From Pseudobdellovibrio sp031428275 (GTDB lineage: Bacteria > Bdellovibrionota > Bdellovibrionia > Bdellovibrionales > Bdellovibrionaceae): DNA of 64,000 bases. The notes beneath the pieces are model-generated. The model searched no databases. It worked only from the letters and a program-made list of their open reading frames with translations, and was not told the DNA's origin. The DNA lies in contig JANPPC010000016.1 of NCBI GenBank assembly GCA_031428275.1, positions 45,124 through 109,123 on the forward strand, written 5' to 3'. This document shows, in pieces, positions 6,489 through 16,170 of this stretch. The translations under genes were made by a program, and so were the position numbers. Position 1 is the first letter of the stretch. Each line of letters opens with the position of its first letter.

Positions 6489-9092
6489 ATGAAGCAGATT
6501 AAATATCAACTGAAAAACAAAATGAAAGTCTTATTTATCCAAAGTAAAAAATCTCCGGTGGTTAGTGTGCAGATGTGGGTTAAAACCGGCAGCGCTGACG
6601 AGAAAAAAGGTGAAGAAGGAATCAGTCACTTCATCGAGCACTTGGTTTTCAAAGGGACCGACAAATTCAAAGTTGGCGAGATCGCAAACCTAGTAGAGGC
6701 TTCGGGCGGAGAGTTAAACGCGTACACGTCGTTTGATCAAACAGTTTTTTACGTAACAATTTCAAAGAGCTTTTCGGACGTTGCGCTAGATACTGTCAGC
6801 CAAATGATGGGTTACCCAACCTTTGTTCCAGCCGAAATCGATAGCGAACGTGAAGTCGTTTGTGAAGAAATAAAAATGGGACAAGATTCTCCGGGCCGCA
6901 GATCTTCGCAAGTTATGTTTTCGTCGGCCTTTAAAAAACACGCATATGGTTTGCCCGTGATTGGTTATGAAAAGAACGTTCGCTCGTGGTCGGCTAAGAA
7001 AATTAAACAGTTTTATCAATCGCGCTACGTGCCGTCCAACATGTTTTTAGTTGTTTCCGGAGACTTTGAAATTCCCGAGATGAAACAAAAAGTTGAAAAA
7101 TATTTTGCCGGATTTGTTCCGTACAAGCTACGCAAAGTTAAACGCGCGCAGGAACCAAAACAGAAAAAATTTCAATTTAAGGCCGAAAAATATAAGATAC
7201 AAGATCAGCATCTACACTTGACCTTTAAGGCGCCGAACGTAAAAAGTAAAGATGTGCCAGCATTAGATATCTTAGCGATGACTTTGGGTCAGGGCGATAG
7301 CTCGGCGTTGGTTAAAAAACTTCGTCTTGAAAATCCGATTGTTAACTCGGTTTCTGCATTTAATTATAATCCGCAAGATCAGGGCATATTTGCAATCTCA
7401 GCTCATTACCAAGAAGATAAGTTTGAAACAATTACCGAAGAAATTCTGAAGCAACTCGACTTCATTCAAAACAACCCGCCTTCGTGGGACGAAATTAAAC
7501 GTGCACGTATTGCGATCTCGTCGGAGCAATTCTATTCTATTGAGACCGTAGATGGTTTAGCCAGCAAAGCGGGCGGCCAAGAATTCTATCTTGCAGACTC
7601 GAATGCGCATAAAAAATATTTAGCGGCCGTTAATAAAATTACGCCAGAAGATGTGCAAAAAGCGGCCAAGAAATACTTTAAGTTAGATCAATTAAGCGCC
7701 TCTTTTTTAGGGTCGGCTGATAAAGCATCTTCGGAGAAGAAATTACAGACCCTTCCGGCTCTTTGGAAAAAAACGATTTCGACAAAAAAGTCACCGAAGA
7801 CAAAAACAAAAAAAGTATATATTCCTAAGCTAACCATGACCGAGAAGAAGAACAGCGTTGATCACAACGTTGAAAAAATTGAATTGAAGTCAGGCATTAG
7901 AATCTTATTTAAGAAAATGGACGATATTCCGACGGTCTCCTCAAAATTTGTCTTTCGCGGCGGAGCCCGCTTAGAAACGCCGCAAACAATGGGGCTTTCG
8001 GATTTAGCAACTCGTAGCTGGATGAGCGGAACTAACACACAAAATGAAGAGCAACTGTTAAAATCAGTTGAAGAACTTGCGATGGGATTATCGCCTTTCA
8101 CGGGAAAGAACACGTTTGGTTTTTCTGTTGATTACATGACGGCGTTCGAAGACAAAGCTTTAGATCTAACGTTAAGCACAATGACTGAGTCTCCGTTTAC
8201 GACAGAAATTATTGACCGCGAGAAAACTTTGATGGCTCAGCAGATTAAGTCGAAAGAAGATCATCCCTCAAGTCTTTGCGTACGTCAGTTTATGAAGGCG
8301 ATGTATGGCGAAAGTCATCCGCTGGCTTTTGACGGTGCCGGCACATTACAAACACTAGAAAACATCGGGCGAAAAGAAATCGTTCAATTAAAAGATCAAA
8401 TTTTGAACCCAGCTAACCTAACGGTTGCAGTCGTTGGCGATTTTAATAAAAAAGAATGGTTAAATAAAATCGAGCAGCTTGAAAAGCGCATGACGAAAAG
8501 CTCTAAAGCGGCACCAACTTTTGATCTTCCAAAATTGTCCGAAAACAAACACGAATTTCTAGAAAAAGACAAAGAACAGTCTCACGTTATCATCGGCTGG
8601 AGAGGCTTAAGTATCACCGACCCAAACCGCTTCGTACTTCAGGCTATTCAAGCAATTCTTGCCGGCCAAGGTGGCCGACTGTTCTATGAATTACGCGATA
8701 AAAATTCGTTAGCTTATTCAGTGTCGCCTTTGAAAATGGAATCTTTAGAAACAGGTTATTTTGGAGGTTATATTGCGTGCTCTCCCGAAAAAGTTGAAAA
8801 AGCGATCGAGATGTTTCAGGTTGAATTCAAGAAACTAATTTCTGAAAAAGTTTCGTTTGAAGAATTAGACCGCGCTAAGCGATATTTAATTGGCCAACAT
8901 GATATCGGTCTTCAACGTAAATCAGCCTTATGTAACTTACTGGTATTCGATGAAGTGTACGGAAATGATTACAACCAAAGTCTTCACGTTGCTTTAGAAT
9001 ATCAAAAAGTAACTCAAGACAAAATTATCGAACTTTCGCAGTCTTTATTTACAAAGCCTTATGTGGTTAGTATTGTAGGAAAGCGCCTGTAA
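6489..9092 (+). CDS. Two-domain M16 family zinc peptidase (cytoplasmic-looking)
   Basis: An 867-residue protein with two M16 (pitrilysin/processing-peptidase) halves. The N-terminal half has the inverted zinc motif HxxEH at 47-51 (HFIEH) and a third ligand at E127 in the REVVCEEI context, so it should be an active metallopeptidase. The second half (from about 460, VEKIELKSGIRILF) has GLSDLATRSW in place of the motif and should be inactive, forming the other wall of the chamber. No signal peptide is visible. Lys-rich linkers join the halves (about 425-450). The ATG has AAAGGA seven bases upstream. Substrates are probably short peptides, but this cannot be read from sequence. Confidence 0.9.
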   Translation: MKQIKYQLKNKMKVLFIQSKKSPVVSVQMWVKTGSADEKKGEEGISHFIEHLVFKGTDKFKVGEIANLVEASGGELNAYTSFDQTVFYVTISKSFSDVALDTVSQMMGYPTFVPAEIDSEREVVCEEIKMGQDSPGRRSSQVMFSSAFKKHAYGLPVIGYEKNVRSWSAKKIKQFYQSRYVPSNMFLVVSGDFEIPEMKQKVEKYFAGFVPYKLRKVKRAQEPKQKKFQFKAEKYKIQDQHLHLTFKAPNVKSKDVPALDILAMTLGQGDSSALVKKLRLENPIVNSVSAFNYNPQDQGIFAISAHYQEDKFETITEEILKQLDFIQNNPPSWDEIKRARIAISSEQFYSIETVDGLASKAGGQEFYLADSNAHKKYLAAVNKITPEDVQKAAKKYFKLDQLSASFLGSADKASSEKKLQTLPALWKKTISTKKSPKTKTKKVYIPKLTMTEKKNSVDHNVEKIELKSGIRILFKKMDDIPTVSSKFVFRGGARLETPQTMGLSDLATRSWMSGTNTQNEEQLLKSVEELAMGLSPFTGKNTFGFSVDYMTAFEDKALDLTLSTMTESPFTTEIIDREKTLMAQQIKSKEDHPSSLCVRQFMKAMYGESHPLAFDGAGTLQTLENIGRKEIVQLKDQILNPANLTVAVVGDFNKKEWLNKIEQLEKRMTKSSKAAPTFDLPKLSENKHEFLEKDKEQSHVIIGWRGLSITDPNRFVLQAIQAILAGQGGRLFYELRDKNSLAYSVSPLKMESLETGYFGGYIACSPEKVEKAIEMFQVEFKKLISEKVSFEELDRAKRYLIGQHDIGLQRKSALCNLLVFDEVYGNDYNQSLHVALEYQKVTQDKIIELSQSLFTKPYVVSIVGKRL

Positions 9093-9206
9093 GAACTTCA
9101 TGCAACAGTAATACATAGACAAAATTCATCCCTTTTTATAGATAACAGCTTCGTTCAATTAATAAGCAAGCTTTAGTTATACGGTTGAAAGACCAAGGGA
9201 TGTATT

Positions 9207-10172
9207 ATGACGACCAAAATAGTTCTGTTGTTCGCAGCCGTACTTTTTATTTTCGCATCGAACGCCTTCGCCGCGCCTGAGTCAGATCAAGTCGCAAAAG
9301 TTTTAAAATACCGAACAAATGGTAACGATGCATTTTTAAATAGACTTTTATCTCCTGCAAAAACCCTAGATATTACTAAGAGCGACTCAGACCGAGTACA
9401 AGGTGTAAATAATAAAATCGCGAAAGAAATAGATCTTATTGCGGCCGCCTTTAACTCAGCCGCCGAAGACAAAAAAGTTGACGCGACTTTTGCTGCAGCA
9501 AACTCTATTGATGCAAAACTAAAAAGCTCAAATGGTGCTAATATTGTATTCGTTGACGGAACACCTAGCGCAGCCACTTCACGAAACTTAATTTTAATTC
9601 CAAAAAAAAACTCCTCAATTACAGCCGCGTCGGTTACAGATATATTAACTTCATATAAACGCTCCGCAAAACTCAGTGATTATGTTTATGAATACGCAGA
9701 CGTGCAAAGTCTAACCTCGGGCTTAATTAAAACAGCGACCGGGACCGAGACTTCGTGGATACCGCCCGAAGCGGCAACCGCCTTTTCTTCGGGTAAGCCA
9801 TACGTGTTAAAAAAGTGTCGCCAGCTACTTGGCTGGAGATGCGTCACATCTTTTTACCGAAAAGACGCTTACCTAAAGTCTACGCACGCTTTTAGCTTAC
9901 TGTTTGTCGCTATCGTTGACCTAACCCAAAACCCCGACCACGCTAACTTTGCAGGCGATAAGCGTTCGATTAACCAAATCGCGGGTAGTACCGCAGTGTA
10001 CATGGTGAAAGAAAGCTCTAAGTGGGTTATGATTTACGGATCAGAAACTCAGTGGGCTAACGAGAAGTTATCTTTCACGGGAGTTATTCAAAAAGAATTT
10101 CAAAAAGACTTTGATCGCTTTAAGGAGCGTCTATCATTAGATTTAAAAATTTCAAGCGGAGAGCTTTTCTAG
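9207..10172 (+). CDS. Exported protein of unknown function
   Basis: A 321-residue protein that I do not recognise. It begins with a clear signal peptide (IVLLFAAVLFIFASNAFA, cleavage expected before APES), so it should be periplasmic or surface-exposed. The mature part is rich in Ala, Lys and Ser; it has a pair of cysteines in the KKCRQLLGWRCVTSF segment (about 208-217) that could form a disulfide. The ATG has AAGGGA upstream. Stand-alone plus-strand gene between the M16 peptidase and the tat region, with about 115 bases upstream that could hold its promoter. Confidence 0.7.
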   Translation: MTTKIVLLFAAVLFIFASNAFAAPESDQVAKVLKYRTNGNDAFLNRLLSPAKTLDITKSDSDRVQGVNNKIAKEIDLIAAAFNSAAEDKKVDATFAAANSIDAKLKSSNGANIVFVDGTPSAATSRNLILIPKKNSSITAASVTDILTSYKRSAKLSDYVYEYADVQSLTSGLIKTATGTETSWIPPEAATAFSSGKPYVLKKCRQLLGWRCVTSFYRKDAYLKSTHAFSLLFVAIVDLTQNPDHANFAGDKRSINQIAGSTAVYMVKESSKWVMIYGSETQWANEKLSFTGVIQKEFQKDFDRFKERLSLDLKISSGELF

Positions 10173-10267
10173 CCCTAAGTCGAAACTAGCACCCCTTACC
10201 AGATTTTTTTAAGCGACTCGTTTAAAAAACCGATAAAATAGTAGTAACTATATAGAGGTGTCTCAAA

Positions 10268-10876
10268 ATGAAATCTTTTGTGTTTATCTCTCCTGAAGAA
10301 CATTTCGCTGAAGTTGTGAAAGAAGCCTGTCTAGAAAGACAAGTGAAGACTCAACCGCACATCGAAGCTTATCTTGTGCAACTACTAAAACATTATTTAG
10401 ATTCTAAAAATTTTCACCAGCCCTTAGCGTTAGACTCGGCCACAAAGCCGTTAGATACTTTTGCTGAAATGTATTTGCACGCGATGAACGCCGAACCACC
10501 AAAAAATCGCGAATTAATGCGTATTGTGGCTGACCGCTCATTATATTTAACCGGATTTTTTGCTGATTCTCTGCAACGAAAAGTTGTCGATATCGACTAC
10601 TACATTGAAATTGGTTCTGCAGCTTACTCAAACCTATCAAGCTGGACACGCCAAGACACAATCTCTTCGGTGTTTGATACATTTTCAAAAAGATTTTTAG
10701 ACTACGTTGAAGTTTTAAACTACATAAGTGAAAAATCTCAAGTTCAAGGCGACCAAGATGTGCTAAGGCTGTATGACCGCTATTTGCGCACAGGGTCTGA
10801 AATCGTCCGCGATAAATTGACTGAGCTGGGTGTTGTTACTTTACCAAAAGAACAATTGAAACTGTCTAAAGCCTAA
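10268..10876 (+). CDS. Conserved-looking cytoplasmic protein of unknown function
   Basis: A 202-residue, mostly alpha-helical protein without signal peptide or membrane segment. I do not recognise the family. It is acidic and aromatic-rich in the middle (VDIDYYIEIGSAAYSNLSSW). It ends 14 bases before the tatA/B-like gene and probably shares its transcript, preceded by GAGGTG as ribosome binding site. The link with Tat export is positional only. Confidence 0.7.
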   Translation: MKSFVFISPEEHFAEVVKEACLERQVKTQPHIEAYLVQLLKHYLDSKNFHQPLALDSATKPLDTFAEMYLHAMNAEPPKNRELMRIVADRSLYLTGFFADSLQRKVVDIDYYIEIGSAAYSNLSSWTRQDTISSVFDTFSKRFLDYVEVLNYISEKSQVQGDQDVLRLYDRYLRTGSEIVRDKLTELGVVTLPKEQLKLSKA

Positions 10877-10890
10877 GTTAAAAATTATCT

Positions 10891-11217
10891 ATGAGCTTTG
10901 CACACATGATCATTCTAGCGTTGATTGCGCTAGTGGTAATTCCTCCAGAAAAACTTCCTGAATTCGCTAAGCAAATTGCGCGATTATTCAATGACATTCG
11001 CCGCAGCACGACAGGCGTTTGGGATGATTTAAAACAAGAGGCCATGCTGAAGCCCGAAGACTTAATGAAGTATAAAGCTCCTGAAGAAAAAACTTCGCCG
11101 ATCGCGCCCGTTCGGGACCCACAAGGCCCACAGCCTGTAGATCCAAATGCCACGCCTAATGCAAACACAAATGCTGAAACACGCGAAGATCAGTCCGAGA
11201 AAAAACCAAATGAGTGA
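10891..11217 (+). CDS. Tat translocase subunit, TatA/TatB family (probably TatB)
   Basis: A 108-residue protein with one short N-terminal membrane helix (residues 4-17), then a Pro hinge with PPEKLPEFAKQIAR, the TatA/B signature, an amphipathic helix and a charged, Pro/Asn-rich tail. Lack of the TatA FG pair and the longer tail favour TatB, which with TatC recognises twin-arginine signal peptides. It overlaps the following tatC by eight bases. No separate TatA is in the window. Confidence 0.85.
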   Translation: MSFAHMIILALIALVVIPPEKLPEFAKQIARLFNDIRRSTTGVWDDLKQEAMLKPEDLMKYKAPEEKTSPIAPVRDPQGPQPVDPNATPNANTNAETREDQSEKKPNE

Positions 11218-11974
11218 GAATTTATTAAGTTCGCAAGACGAAGAAAAAAGTATGACCCTGATTGATCATATCAGCGAATTGCGCTTTCGTATCGTACGCG
11301 CGGCCGTTGGTGTTTTTGTTGGAATGTGTTTTTGTTGGGGTTTTAGCGAAAAGATTTTTGATTTTGTTCGAGCGCCGATTGCGCCCTTCCTGCCCAGCGG
11401 TGGTTTAGTATTTACCGCGCCCATCGATAAATTCATGGCGCACATTAAAATTGCGTTCGTCTGTGGAGCTTTAATTTCAGCTCCGTACTGGCTATACCAT
11501 TTCTGGAAATTTATTTCGCCGGCGCTTTATAAAAATGAAAAACGGGTCGCCGCAGGATTCGTTTTTTTCGGAACATTTCAGTTTGCCTTAGGAATTGCGT
11601 TTGCTTATTGGGTTGTTTTACCGATGGCATTTAAGTTTTTGATGAACTTTGGAGGCTCAGTCGATAAGCCGATGATCACGATAGATCATTACCTGGGCTT
11701 TTTTACCCAAACGGCAATTATTTTTGGTTTAGCTTTTGAAATGCCGGTCGTTATTTCTGTTTTAGGCATGGCAGGTATTTTAAGCCAGCGTTTTTTAAAA
11801 GAAAAACGGCGTTACGCGGTTGTAGCTATAGCAGTGGTGTCGGCGATTGCAGCTCCGCCAGATGCACTTAGTATGATTTTGCTTTTGGTGCCACTGTGGT
11901 TTTTATATGAAGTTTCAATTATTATTGTTGGTATATTTGAGCGCAACAAAGCAAAAAGAGAAGCCGGTATTTAA
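11210..11974 (+). CDS. tatC: Sec-independent protein translocase TatC
   Basis: A 254-residue, six-helix membrane protein. The cytoplasmic N-terminus has LIDHISELRFRI, the conserved HxxELRxR signature, and the loop before helix IV has FFTQTAIIFGLAFEMPVV, also typical of TatC. I take ATG 11210 as start; it overlaps the tatA/B stop (ATGAGTGA), a translational-coupling arrangement. An in-frame ATG at 11147 would add 21 residues lying inside the upstream gene and is unlikely. TatC is the signal-peptide receptor of the Tat pathway. Its C-terminus ends 15 bases from the convergent nupC gene. Confidence 0.95.
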   Translation: MSENLLSSQDEEKSMTLIDHISELRFRIVRAAVGVFVGMCFCWGFSEKIFDFVRAPIAPFLPSGGLVFTAPIDKFMAHIKIAFVCGALISAPYWLYHFWKFISPALYKNEKRVAAGFVFFGTFQFALGIAFAYWVVLPMAFKFLMNFGGSVDKPMITIDHYLGFFTQTAIIFGLAFEMPVVISVLGMAGILSQRFLKEKRRYAVVAIAVVSAIAAPPDALSMILLLVPLWFLYEVSIIIVGIFERNKAKREAGI

Positions 11975-11989
11975 GTTAAATTTTTTAAT

Positions 11990-13240
11990 CTAAATTAGTA
12001 ACGCAGCAATTGAAGCAACCATAAACGAAGATAGCGTTCCACCCAGCAGTGCGCGCATACCCAAGGCAGCCAAATCTTTCTTTCGATCCGGAGCCATCGC
12101 CCCAATCCCACCAACCTGAATCGCAATAGAAGAAAAATTTGCGAAGCCACACAAAGCGTAAGATAAAATTACAACAGTGCGCTCACTTAAGTTAGGTGCC
12201 TCACGAGTTAAAGAAAGATAGGCGACAAATTCGTTTAAAATAGTTTTCTCGCCAACCAATGCCCCAGCTTGAAAAATCTCAGAAAACTGAATTCCCAAAA
12301 ACGGCATCAACGGAGAAAAAATCCAAGACATCATTTTTTGTAATGAAAGGTCAGGGAAGCCAACAAAGCCGCCCATCCAGCCGATAATCGCATTTACCAG
12401 TGCAATTAAGGCGATGAACGCCAACAACTGAGCGCCAACATTTAACGCTAACTTTAAACCTTCTGTTGTTCCCTCGGTAGCAGCCTCTAAAGTATTGCTG
12501 TAGGGTTTCTCTTTATACTCTTCAGGAATACTTCCTAAAGTTACTGGTATTTCTTTTTCTGGTAAAAGAACTTTCGCTAATAACAAAGAAGCTGGCGCAG
12601 ATAGTACGCTGGCTGTAATCAGATGACCCGCGATATCTGGAATACGATCACGCAGTAGCGCAACGTAAGCCGCAAGCACACCACCGGCGACATTAGCCAT
12701 TCCACCAATCATGAGTGCAAGCAGCTCAGAGCGGGTCATTTTACTAAGATAAGGCTTAATCACCAGGGGAGCTTCGGTTTGACCCACAAAAATATTTGCT
12801 GACGCCGCCAAGGTTTCGGCGCCTGAAGTTTTCATCACGCGATAAAAAATCCAGGCAAAAAATCCGACCACTTTTTGCATAATTCCCAGTTGATAAAGAA
12901 CGCTCATTAGTGCGCCCACCAAAATAATAGTTGGTAGCACTTGAAACGCGAAAATGAAGCCAAACTTTTCTGTCTTAAGTAGATCGCCAAAAATAAAAGT
13001 AGAGCCTTGCAATGTATAATCAAGTAAGGCGACAGCTGCCGTATTTGCCTTGTTAAACAGAAAGCGTAATGGTCCGGTAAAACCCAAAGAAGGCGCACCT
13101 AGTACCAATAACGCCAGCGCAAACTGCAGCAGCAGCCCGCGAATGACCACCGATACTGGAAATCGTCTTCTGTCGGTTGAGAATATCCATGCGATAAAAA
13201 TCCAAACGAAAACACCCACGAATGCTAAGAGTTGAGACAC
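11990..13240 (-). CDS. nupC: Concentrative nucleoside transporter (NupC/CNT family)
   Basis: A 416-residue integral membrane protein of the CNT family. Characteristic pieces are the NIFVGQTEAPLVIKPYL segment (nucleoside and sodium or proton binding) and the C-terminal SEIFQAGALVGEKTILNEFVAY with CGFANFSSIAIQVGGIG. CNT proteins import nucleosides with a cation gradient through the inner membrane. The GTG start is used, with AGGG upstream. It is the last gene of the asnS-carboxylase-lipoprotein run, 25 bases after the lipoprotein gene. It fits with the deoC-deoA-punA genes at 26290-29099. Confidence 0.92.
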   Translation of the reverse strand: MSQLLAFVGVFVWIFIAWIFSTDRRRFPVSVVIRGLLLQFALALLVLGAPSLGFTGPLRFLFNKANTAAVALLDYTLQGSTFIFGDLLKTEKFGFIFAFQVLPTIILVGALMSVLYQLGIMQKVVGFFAWIFYRVMKTSGAETLAASANIFVGQTEAPLVIKPYLSKMTRSELLALMIGGMANVAGGVLAAYVALLRDRIPDIAGHLITASVLSAPASLLLAKVLLPEKEIPVTLGSIPEEYKEKPYSNTLEAATEGTTEGLKLALNVGAQLLAFIALIALVNAIIGWMGGFVGFPDLSLQKMMSWIFSPLMPFLGIQFSEIFQAGALVGEKTILNEFVAYLSLTREAPNLSERTVVILSYALCGFANFSSIAIQVGGIGAMAPDRKKDLAALGMRALLGGTLSSFMVASIAALLI

Positions 13241-13265
13241 AACACGCCCTGGTTAGTAGTTTAGA

Positions 13266-14081
13266 TTATAAGCCCGCAATTTTTTTAAGTTCATCTTTGT
13301 AGCCATTCAGAGTCTTGCGAAAACCTTCGCGTTCGACCTGTGTTGTCATATTCCAAAAATCAGCCTGAAACTTATAAAAATCTTCAAAATAATTTTTTAC
13401 TGAGACTTGGTTGAACTCTTTAGCGCCTCCGCCGAAGTAGCTCATTACGAATGAAGCGGTAGGCTCTTTAGCCACTAATTTTAGATGAAAGTTATCAGAA
13501 AATTGCTTACGAATCTTGATTCGCTCTACAAAGTAGGCGTAATTGCGGTTAACAAAGTCTTCTGTTAGTTTTTTCTGTTTGTCAGAAATATTCTTAAAGA
13601 AAAAACTATAAGTTTTAATAATCGAATTTTTTCTAGCATTTAAAAAATCTTTGCGGTCGGTGGTTTCTTCAAGGTCATTTTTTAATTTACGATCGCTGTG
13701 TTTTTTAAAGTATACAACTTCTTCGTCTTGCATATCTGAAAGAACAGTCTCAAAAGAAGTTTTGAATAATTGAATCGTTTGAAGCTGCGTCTTTCTAAGA
13801 GTTTCTATGAAAAGATCGATCTCGCGCGATGTGACTTCATCTTTTTTTGAGAGCGCTAAAAGAGCATCTATGTGCTCGATCAGTGCGATCGCCAAAGGTC
13901 TCTTGCCAAGACCAATGTCTTTTTCAATCTGGCTACGAATGGCGGCTTTTTTATCTGATTTAAAATCGAAAGCATCATCAATTTTGCTTGTTACAATTCG
14001 CGGCGCTAATTTTAAACCGGTTTCTATCTTCGAGCATGAAAACAAAAAAAGAAATCCCAAAGATAAAATTAACGCCTTCAT
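13266..14081 (-). CDS. Lipoprotein of unknown function (DUF6279-like)
   Basis: A 271-residue predicted lipoprotein: signal peptide ending in FLFLFSC with Cys at 16. The rest is charged, alpha-helical and Lys-rich. The layout (lipobox, IVTSKIDDAFDF, then a long helical region) recalls the DUF6279 family, but I am not sure. It sits 11 bases after the biotin carrier gene and 25 before nupC, so it is probably co-transcribed with them. No enzymatic motif is visible. Confidence 0.65.
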   Translation of the reverse strand: MKALILSLGFLFLFSCSKIETGLKLAPRIVTSKIDDAFDFKSDKKAAIRSQIEKDIGLGKRPLAIALIEHIDALLALSKKDEVTSREIDLFIETLRKTQLQTIQLFKTSFETVLSDMQDEEVVYFKKHSDRKLKNDLEETTDRKDFLNARKNSIIKTYSFFFKNISDKQKKLTEDFVNRNYAYFVERIKIRKQFSDNFHLKLVAKEPTASFVMSYFGGGAKEFNQVSVKNYFEDFYKFQADFWNMTTQVEREGFRKTLNGYKDELKKIAGL

Positions 14082-14092
14082 TTTTTACCACT

Positions 14093-14623
14093 TCACTTAA
14101 TAGGCTCGAATTTAATAAGTACCGAGCCAGATTCGACTGAATCACCCTGCTTCGTGCAGATCTCTTTAATTTTTACGTCGCTTGATGCGCGCATTTCATT
14201 TTCCATTTTCATGGCTTCCATAATCAGCAAAGGCTTGCCCGCTTTTACTTCGTCGCCCACTTTAACGAAAATCTCGATTACTTTGCCCGGCATGCCGGCC
14301 TTTAACTGCGCATCGTTTCCGAAGCCGCCACCTTTTTTCAATGATTCATGCAGTAACATTTCGTCATTAAAGATTTTAATCGTACGGAATGAGTTTCGCG
14401 TAAAGACTGTGTATTCAGTATCTTGTCCCAATACGTCTATTAAGTACGACTTACCTTCAAAAAGAAAACTGATGTACTCTTCTGCACTTTTAAAATCGTT
14501 TTTTGAAATATCGTAGTGCTTCCAATCGTTATCTTCTAACTGCAAAGAGACTTTCCAGTTATGACGACCCTCGGTTACATCTACTTTATATTTTTTGCCT
14601 CTTAGTTCAGCCTCAAAATACAT
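14093..14623 (-). CDS. Biotin carboxyl carrier protein of an acyl-CoA carboxylase
   Basis: A 176-residue protein with a C-terminal biotinyl domain. The biotin attachment motif is MEAMKMEN with the acceptor lysine at 139; AGMPGKVIEIFVKVGDEV and GDSVESGSVLIKFEPIK are the flanking conserved strands. The N-terminal 100 residues form a beta-rich region of the kind found in propionyl-CoA/methylcrotonyl-CoA carboxylase alpha chains, where carrier and carboxylase are often fused. Here carrier, biotin carboxylase and carboxyltransferase are three separate genes spaced 18-20 bases apart. Confidence 0.9.
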   Translation of the reverse strand: MYFEAELRGKKYKVDVTEGRHNWKVSLQLEDNDWKHYDISKNDFKSAEEYISFLFEGKSYLIDVLGQDTEYTVFTRNSFRTIKIFNDEMLLHESLKKGGGFGNDAQLKAGMPGKVIEIFVKVGDEVKAGKPLLIMEAMKMENEMRASSDVKIKEICTKQGDSVESGSVLIKFEPIK

Positions 14624-14641
14624 ATATAATTCCTTCTTTGA

Positions 14642-16150
14642 CTACGTACGTAGTTGTAATTTACGTCCCATGCGACGCCAGTTAGAAGCCACGTTAAGTC
14701 TGCGAACATCTTTTGACTGACGATCTTGGTAAGCCGTAATCGCCGCCGAAATTAAGAATACAGGGTCATCAATATCTTTAAATAACTCGGGCTCAAGCAC
14801 TTCGAAATTCTTTTCGATGAACTGAGTCGTGTACGAACCATCTAAAAATTTTGGATGTTTCAATATCGATTTATGTAAAACGATATTAGTTTTAATTCCG
14901 GTTAATACGAATTCAGTTAAAGCGCGCTGCATGCGATCGATCGCTTCTTCACGCGTATCACCGTAGGTAATAACTTTTGCAATCATCGGATCGTAGTAGA
15001 TAGGAACTTCATAACCAGGATAAGCGTAAGAATCGATGCGTAAGAACGGCCCCTGCGGGTGGCGACAGGCACGAATTTTACCCGGATTTGGCTTGTACGT
15101 AACCGGATCTTCTGCACAAATACGCGCTTCGATTGCGTGACCTTTTTGTTTGATCTCAGATTGTTTAAAACTAAGTGGTTTACCCTTAGCAACCCAGATT
15201 TGTTCTTTAACTAAGTCATAGCCCGTCACAAGTTCCGTAATTGGATGTTCAACCTGCAGGCGTGTATTCATCTCCATGAAGAAAAATTCTTTAGTTTTAT
15301 TATCGAAAATAAATTCAATTGTACCGGCGCCGACGTAATCAATTGATTTTGCAGCTTTAACGGCCGCATCGCCCATTTTCATACGTACATCGTTGGGAAC
15401 GGACGGCGACGGAGACTCTTCAATAATTTTTTGATGGCGACGCTGAACCGAACATTCGCGCTCGAATAAGTGAACCACGTTACCGTGCGTATCACCGAAA
15501 ACTTGAATCTCAATATGCTTCGGATCATTAATGAATCGTTCCATGTAAACGGTCGGGTTAGCGAAATAGTTTTGACCCTCAGAACGACAAGCGCGAAAAG
15601 CACTTTCTAATTCGTCATCAGCCCGAACGACGCGCATTCCTTTACCGCCGCCACCAGCCGTGGCTTTAATAATAACGGGGTAACCAATTTTTTTCGCAAC
15701 TATTTGCGCTTCTTCAACGGATTCAACTCCGCCATCACTACCTGGCACCAATGGCACGCCGGCTTTTTTCATTAAAGCTTTGGCAGATAGTTTATCTCCC
15801 ATGGCTTCCATGTTTTCTGGTGTAGGGCCAATGAATACGATGCCCGCTTCTTTACAGGCGCGAACGAAGACCGGGTTTTCAGATAAGAAACCATAACCCG
15901 GATGAATTGCATCAACGCCGGCCTGCTTTGCGACTTCGATAATTTTACGAAAGTTTAAATAACTTTCTTTCGAAGGGCTCGGCCCGATGTGATAAGCCTC
16001 ATCTGCTAAGAAAACGTGTAGGCTATCACGATCGGCGTCACTAAATACGGCGACCGAGCCAATACCTAATTCGCGACACGCACGCGTAATGCGAATCGCG
16101 ATTTCACCGCGATTCGCAATCAAGATTTTTTTAAACGGAGGAGTAATCAT
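14642..16150 (-). CDS. Biotin carboxylase subunit of acyl-CoA carboxylase
   Basis: A 502-residue ATP-grasp biotin carboxylase. It starts with KKILIANRGEIAIRITRACR, has the glycine-rich ATP loop KATAGGGGKGMRVV, the ERECSVQRRHQKIIEE segment and the MEMNTRLQVEHPITELVTG catalytic block. It carboxylates biotin on the carrier protein with ATP and bicarbonate. The length exceeds the about 450 residues of acetyl-CoA carboxylase AccC, with an additional C-terminal region, which together with the adjacent PccB-type carboxyltransferase points to a propionyl-CoA or similar carboxylase. The exact acyl substrate is not decided by sequence. Confidence 0.93.
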   Translation of the reverse strand: MITPPFKKILIANRGEIAIRITRACRELGIGSVAVFSDADRDSLHVFLADEAYHIGPSPSKESYLNFRKIIEVAKQAGVDAIHPGYGFLSENPVFVRACKEAGIVFIGPTPENMEAMGDKLSAKALMKKAGVPLVPGSDGGVESVEEAQIVAKKIGYPVIIKATAGGGGKGMRVVRADDELESAFRACRSEGQNYFANPTVYMERFINDPKHIEIQVFGDTHGNVVHLFERECSVQRRHQKIIEESPSPSVPNDVRMKMGDAAVKAAKSIDYVGAGTIEFIFDNKTKEFFFMEMNTRLQVEHPITELVTGYDLVKEQIWVAKGKPLSFKQSEIKQKGHAIEARICAEDPVTYKPNPGKIRACRHPQGPFLRIDSYAYPGYEVPIYYDPMIAKVITYGDTREEAIDRMQRALTEFVLTGIKTNIVLHKSILKHPKFLDGSYTTQFIEKNFEVLEPELFKDIDDPVFLISAAITAYQDRQSKDVRRLNVASNWRRMGRKLQLRT

Positions 16151-16170
16151 GTTGTGATCCTTACGCTTTC

